Numbered from the stretch's first letter, positions 15,025-24,489 are shown. The stretch is DNA of 63,924 nucleotides from Paenibacillus chondroitinus NBRC 15376 (GCF_004000765.1 NZ_BILW01000037.1:1-63924), one strand, 5' to 3'. Program-made: numbers and translations. The notes: generated by a model not told the origin, from the letters alone.

Positions 15025-15945
15025 ATGTTCGTATACATCATTCGCCGGCTGCTCCAGATGATCCCGGTACTGCTCGGCGTCATTCTAGTCGTGTTCCTGA
15101 TTATGCAGCTCGTACCGGGAGATCCGGCCGTTTTGCTCGCAGGAGAAGGGGCTTCCGCTGAGACCGTAGAACGCATCCGGCATCAATTGGGGCTGGATCA
15201 GCCATTATTTATTCAATATGTCCAGTACGTCTTTGACGTGGTTCAAGGAGATTTCGGGACTTCACTACGTTCCAATCTGCCTGTTTTTAAAGAAATCATG
15301 ATTCGTTTGCCTATCACTATCGAACTTGCTGTGGCCAGTATTTTCATCACCATTGTTTTGGGGATGCTTGCCGGCATCATATCCGCAACGAAGCAATATA
15401 CGGTATCGGATATTACGATCATGATCATCGCTTTGCTCGGTGTATCTTTGCCCAGCTTCTGTCTCGGGCTCTCGCTGATTTACTTTTTCTCCGTGAAAAT
15501 GCACATCTTTCCTGTCGCAGGCTGGGGAACCTGGAAACATGTTGTGCTCCCAGCGATCACACTTGGTGCTTCAGGTGCCGCCATTGTCGCCCGGATGACG
15601 CGTTCGACCATGCTGGATGTCATTCGCCAGGATTATATTCGAACAGCCAAAGCGAAAGGTTTGAAATTACGCATTATTATCTATAAGCATGCCCTGAAGA
15701 ACGCGCTAATCCCTGTCATTACCGTGGTTGGTCTACAATTCGGCGTACTGCTCGGCGGTACGGTATTGGTAGAGTCTGTCTTTGCTATCAACGGACTTGG
15801 ACGGCTGATTGTAGATGCCATCCGCATGCGTGACCTGCCTGTGGTTCAAGGCGGCGTACTGGTCGCGTCCATGATTTTCGTCTTGGTTAACCTTGCAGTC
15901 GATGTACTGTATCGCAACTTCAACAAACGTATCGAGCTGGATTAA
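15025..15945 (+). CDS. Dpp/Opp-type ABC transporter permease, DppB-like
   Basis: Second permease subunit, 306 residues, six membrane spans. Characteristic parts: YIIRRLLQMIPVLLGV at the N-terminus, LVPGDPAVLLAG, GDFGTSLRSNLPV, and the EAA loop DYIRTAKAKGLKLRIIIYKHALKNALIPV. It forms the membrane channel with the DppC-like subunit. The start is ATG at 15025 with AAGGGGG. The following ATPase gene begins 14 bp after the stop. Confidence 0.9.
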   Translation: MFVYIIRRLLQMIPVLLGVILVVFLIMQLVPGDPAVLLAGEGASAETVERIRHQLGLDQPLFIQYVQYVFDVVQGDFGTSLRSNLPVFKEIMIRLPITIELAVASIFITIVLGMLAGIISATKQYTVSDITIMIIALLGVSLPSFCLGLSLIYFFSVKMHIFPVAGWGTWKHVVLPAITLGASGAAIVARMTRSTMLDVIRQDYIRTAKAKGLKLRIIIYKHALKNALIPVITVVGLQFGVLLGGTVLVESVFAINGLGRLIVDAIRMRDLPVVQGGVLVASMIFVLVNLAVDVLYRNFNKRIELD

Positions 15946-15959
15946 AAGGAGGGAATGAG

Positions 15960-16991
15960 ATGCTTAAACAACAAGAAAAGGTTCTGGAAGTAAGCAATCT
16001 TCAGACACACTTCTTTACCAATGAAGGCGTAAGCCGAGCTGTTGACGGGATTGATTTTACACTCCATAAAGGGGAAACACTCGGGCTTGTAGGCGAATCG
16101 GGCTGCGGTAAAAGCATTACATCGCTTTCCATCCTTAGGCTGATCGCAAGTCCCCCAGGACGCATCCTTAACGGGGAAATCCTGTTCAAAGGGCAAGATT
16201 TATTGAAGAAAACGGATAAAGAAATGGGTGCCATCCGAGGCAACGAAATTTCGATGATTTTCCAAGAACCTATGACTTCATTAAATCCCGTGTACACAGT
16301 TGGAGAACAAATAGCGGAAGTGTTTCGCCATCACCAGAAGATGAGCCGAAAGGAAGCTTGGGAGAAAGCCGTCGACATGCTGCGTCTTGTCGGTATTCCG
16401 TCCCCGGAGAAACGCGCCAAACAAGAGCCTTATGAACTGAGCGGAGGCATGCGGCAGCGCGTGATGATCGCGATGGCGATGGCCTGCAACCCGGAAATAC
16501 TGATTGCGGATGAGCCGACAACGGCTCTTGATGTCACGATTCAAGCGCAAATTCTCGATTTAATGAAGCTGCTGCAAAAGCAACTGGGCATGAGTATCAT
16601 CATGATCACGCATGATCTAGGCGTCGTTTCGGAAACATGTGACCGCGTCGCTGTCATGTATGCCGGCAAAATCGTCGAATATACCGATGCGAGTGAATTG
16701 TTTGCCAATCCGAAACATCCTTACACCATCGGGTTACTTAACTCTCTGCCTCGCGCGGACCAAGACCAAGAAGAGCTGCAAGCGATCAAAGGCAGTGTCC
16801 CAAGCCCGTACAACATGCCGGAGGGATGCCGTTTCGCTCCTCGTTGTCCTCACGCCAGAGAGTTATGTCAAACAACGATGCCGGAGCTAACCGATGTCGG
16901 CAACGACAGTCAGGTTCGCTGCTGGATGTATACGCCGGAATGGGACGCACAGCCTGATGCGCGTAAGAAAGCGGGGGATTCCATCCAATGA
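15960..16991 (+). CDS. Dpp/Opp-type ABC transporter ATPase, DppD-like
   Basis: ATP-binding subunit of 343 residues. Walker A GESGCGKS, Q-loop FQEPMTSLNPVYTVGEQ, signature LSGGMRQRV, Walker B LIADEPTTALDV and the H-loop THDLGVV are intact. The C-terminal oligopeptide/dipeptide domain carries GCRFAPRCPHARELC, a cysteine cluster typical of this subfamily. It pairs with the next gene, which it overlaps by 4 bp (ATGA), as a heterodimeric ATPase. Confidence 0.9.
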   Translation: MLKQQEKVLEVSNLQTHFFTNEGVSRAVDGIDFTLHKGETLGLVGESGCGKSITSLSILRLIASPPGRILNGEILFKGQDLLKKTDKEMGAIRGNEISMIFQEPMTSLNPVYTVGEQIAEVFRHHQKMSRKEAWEKAVDMLRLVGIPSPEKRAKQEPYELSGGMRQRVMIAMAMACNPEILIADEPTTALDVTIQAQILDLMKLLQKQLGMSIIMITHDLGVVSETCDRVAVMYAGKIVEYTDASELFANPKHPYTIGLLNSLPRADQDQEELQAIKGSVPSPYNMPEGCRFAPRCPHARELCQTTMPELTDVGNDSQVRCWMYTPEWDAQPDARKKAGDSIQ

Positions 16992-17995
16992 CCATACCAG
17001 TGGAACGTGACGTGGAGAAAAACGTTTTAGTTGAAATCAACCATTTGAAACAATACTTTCCGATCAAAGGCGGCATCTTGGGACGAACCGTCAACCATGT
17101 AAAAGCTGTGGACGACATCAGCTTCAGCATCTATGAGGGTGAAACGCTTAGCATTGTAGGTGAATCAGGCTGTGGCAAATCAACCACAGGACGAGCCTTG
17201 CTGCGCCTGGATGAACCGACCGGAGGAGATATTCTTTTTCAGGATAAAGATGTCCTGGGCCTGAATAAAAGCGAGCTCAGAAAGCTGCGCAAGGACATGC
17301 AAGTTATTTTCCAAGATCCTTTCGCATCGCTGAATCCAAGGCAAACTGTCCGCCAAATTCTCGGCGAAGCGCTGGCCATACAAGATGTCATTCCGAAGGA
17401 AAAGCGGACAGAACGTATTAAGGAGCTGCTCGACAACGTCGGGTTACGGCCGGACCATATTGATCGGTACCCGCATGAATTCAGCGGTGGCCAACGACAA
17501 CGAATCGGCATCGCACGCGCACTCGCTGTAGAGCCGAAGCTTATCATCTGCGATGAAGCCGTATCCGCCCTGGATGTGTCGATTCAGGCACAAGTGCTGA
17601 ACCTCTTGAAGAAGCTGCAGAAACAGTATAAACTGACTTATCTGTTTATCTCTCATGATCTAGGCGTGGTGCGCCACATCTCAGATCGGGTGATGGTCAT
17701 GTATCTGGGTAAAATCGTAGAAATCGCAGACAAAAGATCGCTTTTCGATAACCCGCAGCATCCTTATACCAAAGCACTCCTTTCCGCTATTCCTGTACCC
17801 AATCAGAAGGAAAAGAAGGAGCGCATCCTGTTGACCGGCGATGTTCCCTCTCCAATCAATCCGCCTCAAGGATGCCGCTTTCATACACGCTGCCTGTTCG
17901 CCGTCGAAGCTTGCAAATCGCAAGAGCCCGAGCTGCGCTACACCAGTGAAGGACATCAAGTCGCTTGCCACTTGATTGCCTCAGGTAATTATTGA
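16988..17995 (+). CDS. Dpp/Opp-type ABC transporter ATPase, DppF-like
   Basis: Second ATP-binding subunit, 335 residues. Walker A GESGCGKST, Q-loop FQDPFASLNPRQTVRQI, signature FSGGQRQRIGIARAL, Walker B LIICDEAVSALDVS and SHDLGVV are all present, as is the C-terminal GCRFHTRCLFAVEAC cluster. Last gene of the C-B-D-F operon; the sensor kinase gene starts 77 bp later with no clear terminator between, so read-through is possible. Confidence 0.9.
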   Translation: MTIPVERDVEKNVLVEINHLKQYFPIKGGILGRTVNHVKAVDDISFSIYEGETLSIVGESGCGKSTTGRALLRLDEPTGGDILFQDKDVLGLNKSELRKLRKDMQVIFQDPFASLNPRQTVRQILGEALAIQDVIPKEKRTERIKELLDNVGLRPDHIDRYPHEFSGGQRQRIGIARALAVEPKLIICDEAVSALDVSIQAQVLNLLKKLQKQYKLTYLFISHDLGVVRHISDRVMVMYLGKIVEIADKRSLFDNPQHPYTKALLSAIPVPNQKEKKERILLTGDVPSPINPPQGCRFHTRCLFAVEACKSQEPELRYTSEGHQVACHLIASGNY

Positions 17996-18072
17996 CATCA
18001 TTCGCTTTATCATGACGAATAATTTAAACTGGTAGAGAAACCATATATTAAAACGTATGCAGAAGGGATCTC

Positions 18073-18828
18073 ATGCTTAGCTTTGAGGGTTTTACCTTAC
18101 TCATTTTATTGTTCATTCTAGCTCCAATTATTGGAGCTATTACTTTATTATTTTTGTTCGTTTTCGAGAAGCGCATCGATCTCTTGGAGAACAAAACGAA
18201 GAAGATTGAGCTGGAAAAAGAGCTTCAGCAATCGCTTTACAACCAATTAAATCAGCAAATTCAGCCCCATTTTTTATTCAACTCGTTGAATGTGATTCTA
18301 ACCCTGGCGCGATTGGAACGAACGGAAGAGTTGGTCAGAGCCCTTGAGGTTTTCTCCCAATTCCTTAAGTTTAAATATAAAACGACGGAACCTGTCATTC
18401 CTCTTCGGGAGGAAATTCGTTACACAGAGTACTACATCGAGATTCAAAAGCTGCGTTTCGGCGCTCGCCTGACGGTCACGCTAACGTGTGAGGAAGACAT
18501 TCAGGAAGCCTTTATCCCGCCTTTTGTTTTGCAAACCATCGTTGAGAATGCGTTTAAGCATGGGCTGGAGAGGAAAATTGGCGCCGTGAACCTGGACATC
18601 CATTTTTTCCTCGAGCAAGAAATGGCTAACCTTACGGTCTTCGATAATGGCACGATGGAGCAAATGGAAGCCGCTATCGAGGAGAAAAGCGGGCATGGCT
18701 TGGACAACATCAGACGCCGTCTGCATCTCTACTTCAACGATCACGCCAGCTTGCAGATTCAATCGATTCCGGAGACAGGCACGAAAGTGCAGGTCAAATG
18801 GCCTTTCATCCTAGAACCTAACTTATAA
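18073..18828 (+). CDS. Short LytS-like sensor histidine kinase without a sensor domain
   Basis: Histidine kinase of 251 residues. One hydrophobic segment (about residues 7-31) is followed by a short coiled coil, the phosphoacceptor motif QIQPHFLFNSLN (His66), and a HATPase_c domain with IVENAFKHG and GHGLDNIRRRL boxes. There is no extracytoplasmic loop, PAS, GAF or HAMP domain, so the input must come from a partner. The response regulator gene follows after 12 bp, and a symporter gene 2 bp after that, so a transporter is a plausible sensory partner. Confidence 0.85.
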   Translation: MLSFEGFTLLILLFILAPIIGAITLLFLFVFEKRIDLLENKTKKIELEKELQQSLYNQLNQQIQPHFLFNSLNVILTLARLERTEELVRALEVFSQFLKFKYKTTEPVIPLREEIRYTEYYIEIQKLRFGARLTVTLTCEEDIQEAFIPPFVLQTIVENAFKHGLERKIGAVNLDIHFFLEQEMANLTVFDNGTMEQMEAAIEEKSGHGLDNIRRRLHLYFNDHASLQIQSIPETGTKVQVKWPFILEPNL

Positions 18829-18840
18829 AGAGGTGACTTA

Positions 18841-19539
18841 ATGAACGTATTACTCGTGGATGACGAGCCCCTTGAGCTGGAGCAGCTTGAGTATCTGATT
18901 CACCCGCTTTTTCCTTATTGGAATTTGTACAAAGCATCCGATAGCAGCCAGGCTGCCGCCGTTAGCCAAAAGGTGAAAATTCATCTGGCCTTTCTGGATA
19001 TCAATTTACCAGGCAAATCAGGGCTGGAGCTTGGCGAAGAGCTGCGTCAGCACAATCAGGATATGGAATTCATTATCGTCACCGCTTACCAAAACTTCCA
19101 TTATGCCAAACAGTCCATCCGACTAGGCGTTGTGGATTACATGACAAAGCCGGTCATTCAAAGCGAATTAGTGGATATTCTAAGCAAATACCGCAACAAA
19201 ATGCCGCAAACCAAGTACTCCCATGTCATTCATGACGCGCTTACTATTATCCATGAAAAATATGCAGAGAAGCTCGCGCTTGCCGACCTTGCTGCGGAGG
19301 TTCATATTAACCCAACCTATTTAAGCCGGCGTTTCCATGACGAGGTGGGTGTGTCGTTCTCTGAATACTTAATGCAGTACCGCATCCAGATTTCCAAAAA
19401 GTATCTCATCGCCCATCCCGAGTGGAGTATTTCTACCGTATCGGAGAAAAGCGGCTTTAACAGCCAGCATTACTTCTGCACCATTTTCCGCAAAAGCACC
19501 AACCAAACACCGAAAGAATTTCGCGAGAAGGAGAAATAA
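18841..19539 (+). CDS. AraC-type response regulator (YesN-like)
   Basis: Two-component response regulator, 232 residues. The receiver domain has the acidic pocket DDE (7-9), phospho-acceptor Asp53 in LAFLDINLPGKSG, Thr81 and Lys103. A short linker leads to two AraC helix-turn-helix motifs: LADLAAEVHINPTYLSRRFH and ISTVSEKSGFNSQHYFCTIFRK. It probably activates the nearby promoters that carry the 21-bp-period TCTTTAC elements, because direct repeats at two helical turns suit an AraC-type dimer; that link is inference. Kinase and regulator are cotranscribed. Confidence 0.9.
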   Translation: MNVLLVDDEPLELEQLEYLIHPLFPYWNLYKASDSSQAAAVSQKVKIHLAFLDINLPGKSGLELGEELRQHNQDMEFIIVTAYQNFHYAKQSIRLGVVDYMTKPVIQSELVDILSKYRNKMPQTKYSHVIHDALTIIHEKYAEKLALADLAAEVHINPTYLSRRFHDEVGVSFSEYLMQYRIQISKKYLIAHPEWSISTVSEKSGFNSQHYFCTIFRKSTNQTPKEFREKEK

Positions 19540-19541
19540 TC

Positions 19542-20855
19542 TTGCAGTACCAATCGTTTCGTGAATATGCGCAGGGAGCAGCCAAGATTGGCATTGGCCT
19601 CGGGGTCATAGCGATCTTAGCCAGATGGGTAACCGGAATTACCATCTTCGCTTCTCCCGAAGCACTCGTCAAATACGGCATCTTTGGTGGAATTGGCTAC
19701 GCGTTGATGGGAGCTATCGCGCTAATGGCTTTCGGATGGCTGGGAAAAAAGGTGCGTAGAGAGTACGGCGACGGCTTGACTATTGGAGATTTTTTCCAAA
19801 ATAAACTGCACGGCCTCGGCTATTGGATGATGATTGTGATCCTGCTTATCACCAGCATTGAGGGCTTGTTTACGCAGGGAATGGCCGCCGGCGTGCTTGT
19901 CAACATTCTACTGGGCGTTCCGATTTCGATCGGCATGCTTTGTTTTTTCCTGCTTTGCGTGATCTATGTCGGCTTTGGCGGCATGGCGCTTATCCAGCGT
20001 TTGGCATTCGTTCAAGTCATCCTGATGTTTGCCGCAGCGATCCTGATCCCGCTTTATTTCTTCATTGCCAAAGGGGTTGAAAACGTCTACCAAGGCATTC
20101 GCCTCTATCATCCTTATTTGCTTGTGCTGAACAATCATGAAGGCTTATTTTTTATGTGCACAGGCCTATTAATCGGCTTCGGACAAATTTTCGTCGACCA
20201 AGCAACGTGGCAGCGTCTGTACATGATCGAAGGCAAAAAAATCGTGCCTACCTTTCTGCTCTCCGGGCTCATCTGGGCAACCGTTCCGCTGGCTTTTTCA
20301 TCGTTAATCATGGTCGTCATCTTTACAGGCAGTTTTAATAACATTTATTCGCTCCTGTTTGATCTCATCCGTAAGATTGACACAATCTTCCTGTTGGTTT
20401 TGTTCGTTCTCTGTTCCTTCGGCGCTGTGACCTCCGCTTTCGGGGCAGGTCTGCACTCCATGATCAGTCTCATTGCGGGCAACGTGTATCCACTCTTGAA
20501 GCCTGACGCCAATGAGAAACAGAAAATGCGCATGGGATATATGCTGGCGATAGCGATCGGCGTTCTGTCGTTTGCGCTTACTTATTTTTACACCCCTACA
20601 CTTCTGGATCTGCTCTTTTTCTTTGGCATCATCTACGCGGCACTCATTGTCCCTCTTCTGTTCATCGTTTTCAGCAAAGGCAAAGTGGATAATTTCATCC
20701 CGCTCTGCGCATTGATCGGACTGATCGCGGGCTATTCAAGCCGATACACACTAGGAAATTTAGAGGCCGTCTGGGTTAGCATGATGGTGTCAAGCCTGCT
20801 CGTGATTGTGTATTGGTGCGGTAAAGTGATGAAGAAACACCTGGGAAATCATTGA
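19542..20855 (+). CDS. Sodium:solute symporter (SSS) family protein
   Basis: Integral membrane protein of 437 residues with about 12-13 spans, of the sodium/solute symporter family. Family traces: WVTGITIFASPEALVKYGIFGGIGYALMGA early, VRREYGDGLTIGDFFQNK, and GFGQIFVDQATWQRLYMIE in the usual place of the family's conserved Q-x-x-W-Q-R segment. The start is TTG at 19542 with AAGGAG 8 bp upstream, 2 bp after the response regulator stop, so it is tightly coupled to the two-component pair. It may be a carrier for the island's substrate, a co-sensor for the kinase, or both. Confidence 0.8.
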   Translation: MQYQSFREYAQGAAKIGIGLGVIAILARWVTGITIFASPEALVKYGIFGGIGYALMGAIALMAFGWLGKKVRREYGDGLTIGDFFQNKLHGLGYWMMIVILLITSIEGLFTQGMAAGVLVNILLGVPISIGMLCFFLLCVIYVGFGGMALIQRLAFVQVILMFAAAILIPLYFFIAKGVENVYQGIRLYHPYLLVLNNHEGLFFMCTGLLIGFGQIFVDQATWQRLYMIEGKKIVPTFLLSGLIWATVPLAFSSLIMVVIFTGSFNNIYSLLFDLIRKIDTIFLLVLFVLCSFGAVTSAFGAGLHSMISLIAGNVYPLLKPDANEKQKMRMGYMLAIAIGVLSFALTYFYTPTLLDLLFFFGIIYAALIVPLLFIVFSKGKVDNFIPLCALIGLIAGYSSRYTLGNLEAVWVSMMVSSLLVIVYWCGKVMKKHLGNH

Positions 20856-20870
20856 GAGGAATTCACTTAC

Positions 20871-21758
20871 ATGCTTCGTTCCTACTTGTTGTTAATCTTT
20901 TGCGTGACCGTTTGGGGGAGCAACTTTGTCTTTGGCAACATCCTTGTCCAACAATTCTCCCCCTTGTTTATTGCTGTGGCTCGCTTGCTTTTCATATCCT
21001 TATTTCTACTTGGCTATACATGGATGCGGCACCGCTTCCTTCCCATGAACAAACAGGAGTGGAAGCTGCTTATCCTGCTTGGCGTTATCGGTGTATTTAT
21101 TAACCAGTGGTCATTTTATCAAGGGTTAGAAACAGCCGACCCAACCACCTCAGCGCTTATTCTCGCGCTAACCCCCATTACGACGGCCCTTTTGGCAGCC
21201 CTATTTTTAAAAGAAGCCTTAACGCCAAGCATGCTGGTTGGCTCGTTAATGGCCATCTTCGGTATATTTCTCGTTGTTTTCAACGGCTCCCGACTGGAGT
21301 TTCATATCGGTCACCTATGGATTTTTATTACGATGATTACGTTTGCCACCTCCATTGTCTTAGTACGTCTGCTGGCTCGCAGGCTGCCGCCTATCATCAT
21401 CACTGTGTATTCGACCTTGGTCGGATTCGGCACGATGGTACCGATTGTACTCGCGAATGGGACAGGCTGGAACATCAGCCATGAAGCATGGGCATGGATT
21501 TTGCTCATTGTCACGGCTATCCTGATGCACGGCATCGTCACCCTCGTTTGGAACAGCCAACTGCAAAAGGTTGGGGCGGCGAAGGCAGCCATGTTCTCGA
21601 ACCTGGAACCGTTTGTCGCGATGATTGTTGGCTATCTTGTTCTCGGCCAGCTCGTTACTTCACAACAAATGTTTGGTTCCGTGTTTATCGTTGGCGGCGT
21701 TACATTGGCATCTTTGACTTTTACTAAAAGAAGGTCTCAGAGGGTGCTTTCGCAGTGA
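20871..21758 (+). CDS. EamA family (DMT) permease
   Basis: Drug/metabolite transporter with two EamA halves, 295 residues and about 10 membrane spans. It opens with LRSYLLLIFCVTVWGSNFVFG, continues with QWSFYQGLETADPTTSALILALTPITTALLAALFLKE, and closes with AMFSNLEPFVAMIVGYLVLGQ, which are the two pseudo-repeats of the family. The direction and substrate are unknown; many members are exporters. It lies 15 bp after the symporter gene and is probably the last gene of this operon. Confidence 0.85.
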   Translation: MLRSYLLLIFCVTVWGSNFVFGNILVQQFSPLFIAVARLLFISLFLLGYTWMRHRFLPMNKQEWKLLILLGVIGVFINQWSFYQGLETADPTTSALILALTPITTALLAALFLKEALTPSMLVGSLMAIFGIFLVVFNGSRLEFHIGHLWIFITMITFATSIVLVRLLARRLPPIIITVYSTLVGFGTMVPIVLANGTGWNISHEAWAWILLIVTAILMHGIVTLVWNSQLQKVGAAKAAMFSNLEPFVAMIVGYLVLGQLVTSQQMFGSVFIVGGVTLASLTFTKRRSQRVLSQ

Positions 21759-21878
21759 GCGGATTCATGGACAAACAAATTTTTTAGGACAACTGCAACC
21801 TTTTCGAAGCAACTTCCGTTTGATGAATTGTCGACATAAATCAACCTACATTTCAAAAACCGGAAGGAGCTTTATCAT

Positions 21879-22958
21879 ATGAAAAAGAAACTAACTGTAA
21901 TATTAACTTTGGCTGGGATCCTTGGTACAACGGCGGCAGTCGGGGCAGAAGGAATCGTGGAGAAAGTAACAGGTTACTTGCAAAAGGATGTAAAAATTAT
22001 TGTTAATGGACAAGACAGCGCACTTACACCTGTTTACATTGATGGAAAAGCCTATCTCCCAGTACGCGATGCTGCAACTCAGCTTGGATATACTGTAAAA
22101 TATGACGAAGCTAACAAAGAAATCGAGCTCGACGAAGCGGCTGACTTGATGCGTGCAACCGGTGTCGTTGTAAGCGTACAAGCTAAGGAAGACGGCAGCG
22201 CCCGCATCGAGCTGCTGGGCAGCACTTGGGTTATTTTAAACGTAGATTCATCCACTGTTATTAAAGGCTTAGACGGTAAAACGTTAACTGCAGCCGATCT
22301 GAAAGTCGGAACTCAAATTGATGCCGGATTCGGACCAGCGATGGCGATGAGCTACCCAGGTCAAGCACATGCTGTAAACATTAACGTTTATGCAGACCGT
22401 TTGGTCAAAGAAGATGCCATTAAAGAAGTCAAACATACAGATGACGGCTGGCAAGTTCAATTAGATGGTTTAGTACTAAACGCAGGTAAAGAAACTCGCG
22501 TTATGACATCCCAAGGTGAATCCGTGAATTGGGAAGATTTGAAAGCCGGCACGAAAGTTAAAGCTTACTACGGTCCGATGGAGACTAAGAGCCTTCCTCC
22601 TCAAAGCCCAGTTTACTTGCTCGTTGTTCAAGCCCAATCCCCTGTAATCGGCACTCCGAAAATGTCGCCAGAGGCAGCTCAAGAGTACCGCAACTTGGCA
22701 TGGGCGCAAGTGAAAGAGCAAGCTTCCCATATTACATCGAAACAAGACGAAGCTGCTGTTCAAATTGTTTCTGCTAAAGAAGCAGGCGTATTGGCTTCCA
22801 CAGATGAGCAAAAGAAATTGCTCGCTGAAGTACAAGCTGCTAACGGCAATTTCGTAACGGTTACTTACAACACAGACCAAGACGAGCTTCTTGGACCGCT
22901 GACAGCTGTGTTCGATTTCAACACAAAAGCTTTTGTTGGCTTTAACGCTAGAAGATAA
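21879..22958 (+). CDS. Exported stalk-domain (copper amine oxidase N-terminal-like) protein
   Basis: Secreted protein, 359 residues. A signal peptide (MKKKLTVILTLAGILGTTAAVGAEG) precedes a copper-amine-oxidase N-terminal-like stalk domain at about residues 37-85: VKIIVNGQDSALTPVYIDGKAYLPVRDAATQLGYTVKYD. The rest has no recognised domain but shows two related beta segments (VILNVDSSTVIKGLDGKTLTAADLKVGT and LVLNAGKETRVMTSQGESVNWEDLKAGTKV). The stalk domain is common in Paenibacillus envelope proteins. Monocistronic; a strong terminator follows. Confidence 0.8.
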   Translation: MKKKLTVILTLAGILGTTAAVGAEGIVEKVTGYLQKDVKIIVNGQDSALTPVYIDGKAYLPVRDAATQLGYTVKYDEANKEIELDEAADLMRATGVVVSVQAKEDGSARIELLGSTWVILNVDSSTVIKGLDGKTLTAADLKVGTQIDAGFGPAMAMSYPGQAHAVNINVYADRLVKEDAIKEVKHTDDGWQVQLDGLVLNAGKETRVMTSQGESVNWEDLKAGTKVKAYYGPMETKSLPPQSPVYLLVVQAQSPVIGTPKMSPEAAQEYRNLAWAQVKEQASHITSKQDEAAVQIVSAKEAGVLASTDEQKKLLAEVQAANGNFVTVTYNTDQDELLGPLTAVFDFNTKAFVGFNARR

Positions 22959-22969
22959 TCATTTTGATA

Positions 22970-23021
22970 AAAAAGAGGCTGCCCCAAGTCATATGAATGA
23001 CGAGGGGTGAGCCTCTTTTTC
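22970..23021 (+). terminator. Rho-independent terminator
   Basis: AAAGAGGCTGCCCC pairs with GGGGTGAGCCTCTTT across an 18-base loop, followed by T residues. Confidence 0.8.
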
Positions 23022-23076
23022 CATCCTACTTGAACTCCGCCGGATGCCGGCGTTTAAGCTCAGGAATCGCATACGC

Positions 23077-24489
23077 TCACCCCGTCTGTTCCAGCCAGCT
23101 GACGTAACCTTGCAGATGGCCCTTCGCATGGTAAGGTCCGCCTTCTTTCATAACCGTCCATAGCGGATCATTATCGAACTCCATTGAGTCCATCATCGCG
23201 TCATGCCATTCATTCAGGTAGTACACCGCATCTTTGCATAGATTCCTCTCGGCTTGTGCAAGATTGTGCTGTTCATGCGGATCTTCCTTCAGATTGAAGA
23301 GCATTTCCTTATCGAACAAATGATAGCCGTCATGATAGGTCCGCACGTACAAATAATCGCCGAAGCGAACACTTCGCTGGCAGACATGCGCGCATTGCGA
23401 CACCACCAAATAATCTCGGCCGCAGGCTTCACCTGTCTGCAAGGCCGCAGCATAACTGTTGCCGTCCCAAGACGGAGCCGGTGACTTGCCCAGCAGCTCG
23501 GCGATCGTCGGCAAAATATCCAGATGGTAATGCAGACCCTCATCCAAATGGTTCTTCATCATCCCCGGCCAGCGGATTATCATCGGAATTCGGCAGGTGC
23601 CTTGATCGGCGGTTCCATGTTCTCCGTAGATCCCGAGTTCCCCTATATTCTCACCATGGTCAGCCGTAATGATCACGACGAGGTCTTCCATCACACCTTG
23701 ACGCTCCAGCTCACGAAATAACATACCGATATGATCGTCCATATGGCGGATGCCGCAGTCATAGCCGTCGATGACACGGCGCAATCCCTCACGGTCCGTG
23801 AAATCTCCCGGGTGGCGCGGGAATTTCGGATTCGTTTTATTATCAAACATGCTGATCTCGCGGGCGCTATGTGGGCCAACCTTAAGTGTCGTATGTTCCT
23901 TCAAGACCTCATCCGTAATCCATGCAGGCAAAGGGTCGTTGGCAAACGGATTGCCGAACTCCTCCGGTGCGCGGTACGGGGTATGCGGATCCCAGTAATT
24001 GACGTACAGGAACCAATCGTCTTGTTTCGCATTTTGCTCAATCCAATTCAAAACGAGCGGAGTGACCTCCTCGGCGGATTCCATGCCGCCTTTTCCTGTA
24101 TTATGAATTTCATTAAACCCGGCATAAAATGTCCAAGCGGAATGTCTTTCGCCGAAAGGGCTGATGAGAGCCGTTTTCATACCGGCGGAGCGAAATAAGG
24201 CAGGGAAACATTCGCTCGTTAAGCGACTGCGAAACTGTCGGTCCTCTCCTTCATGCCGAACGTCAGCAGCTGTACCGCCATGTCCAACAACTCCGTTATG
24301 AATGCCAAATCGTCCTGTCATGAGCGCTGTCCGTGATGGAAAGCAGGGTGCGTCCGACGTATAATAATTTGAAAATCTGACGCCTTCCTCGGCCATTTTG
24401 TCAATGTTTGGTGACGTATTTCGCTGGTAACCGTAACACCCTAAATGATCGGGTCTGGTGGAGTCCAAATCAAGCAGCAAGATTCTCAT
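23077..24489 (-). CDS. Sulfatase family protein, Cys-type
   Basis: Alkaline-phosphatase-superfamily sulfatase, 470 residues, cytoplasmic by lack of a signal peptide. The N-terminal metal site LDLDSTRPDHLGCYGY and the catalytic motif CFPSRTALMTGR are present; Cys49 is the residue normally turned into formylglycine. Further metal ligands: ITADHGENIGE and the WDPHTPY loop. The substrate, probably a sulfated sugar or aryl sulfate, is unknown. No sulfatase-modifying enzyme is in the window. It is divergent from an AraC regulator, the likely controller, with a possible cre site between. Confidence 0.85.
   Translation of the reverse strand: MRILLLDLDSTRPDHLGCYGYQRNTSPNIDKMAEEGVRFSNYYTSDAPCFPSRTALMTGRFGIHNGVVGHGGTAADVRHEGEDRQFRSRLTSECFPALFRSAGMKTALISPFGERHSAWTFYAGFNEIHNTGKGGMESAEEVTPLVLNWIEQNAKQDDWFLYVNYWDPHTPYRAPEEFGNPFANDPLPAWITDEVLKEHTTLKVGPHSAREISMFDNKTNPKFPRHPGDFTDREGLRRVIDGYDCGIRHMDDHIGMLFRELERQGVMEDLVVIITADHGENIGELGIYGEHGTADQGTCRIPMIIRWPGMMKNHLDEGLHYHLDILPTIAELLGKSPAPSWDGNSYAAALQTGEACGRDYLVVSQCAHVCQRSVRFGDYLYVRTYHDGYHLFDKEMLFNLKEDPHEQHNLAQAERNLCKDAVYYLNEWHDAMMDSMEFDNDPLWTVMKEGGPYHAKGHLQGYVSWLEQTG

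Noticed and set aside
22476..22880. A 134-codon minus-strand frame
   Set aside because: Lies opposite the stalk-domain protein gene, no ribosome site and low-complexity cysteine-rich translation.
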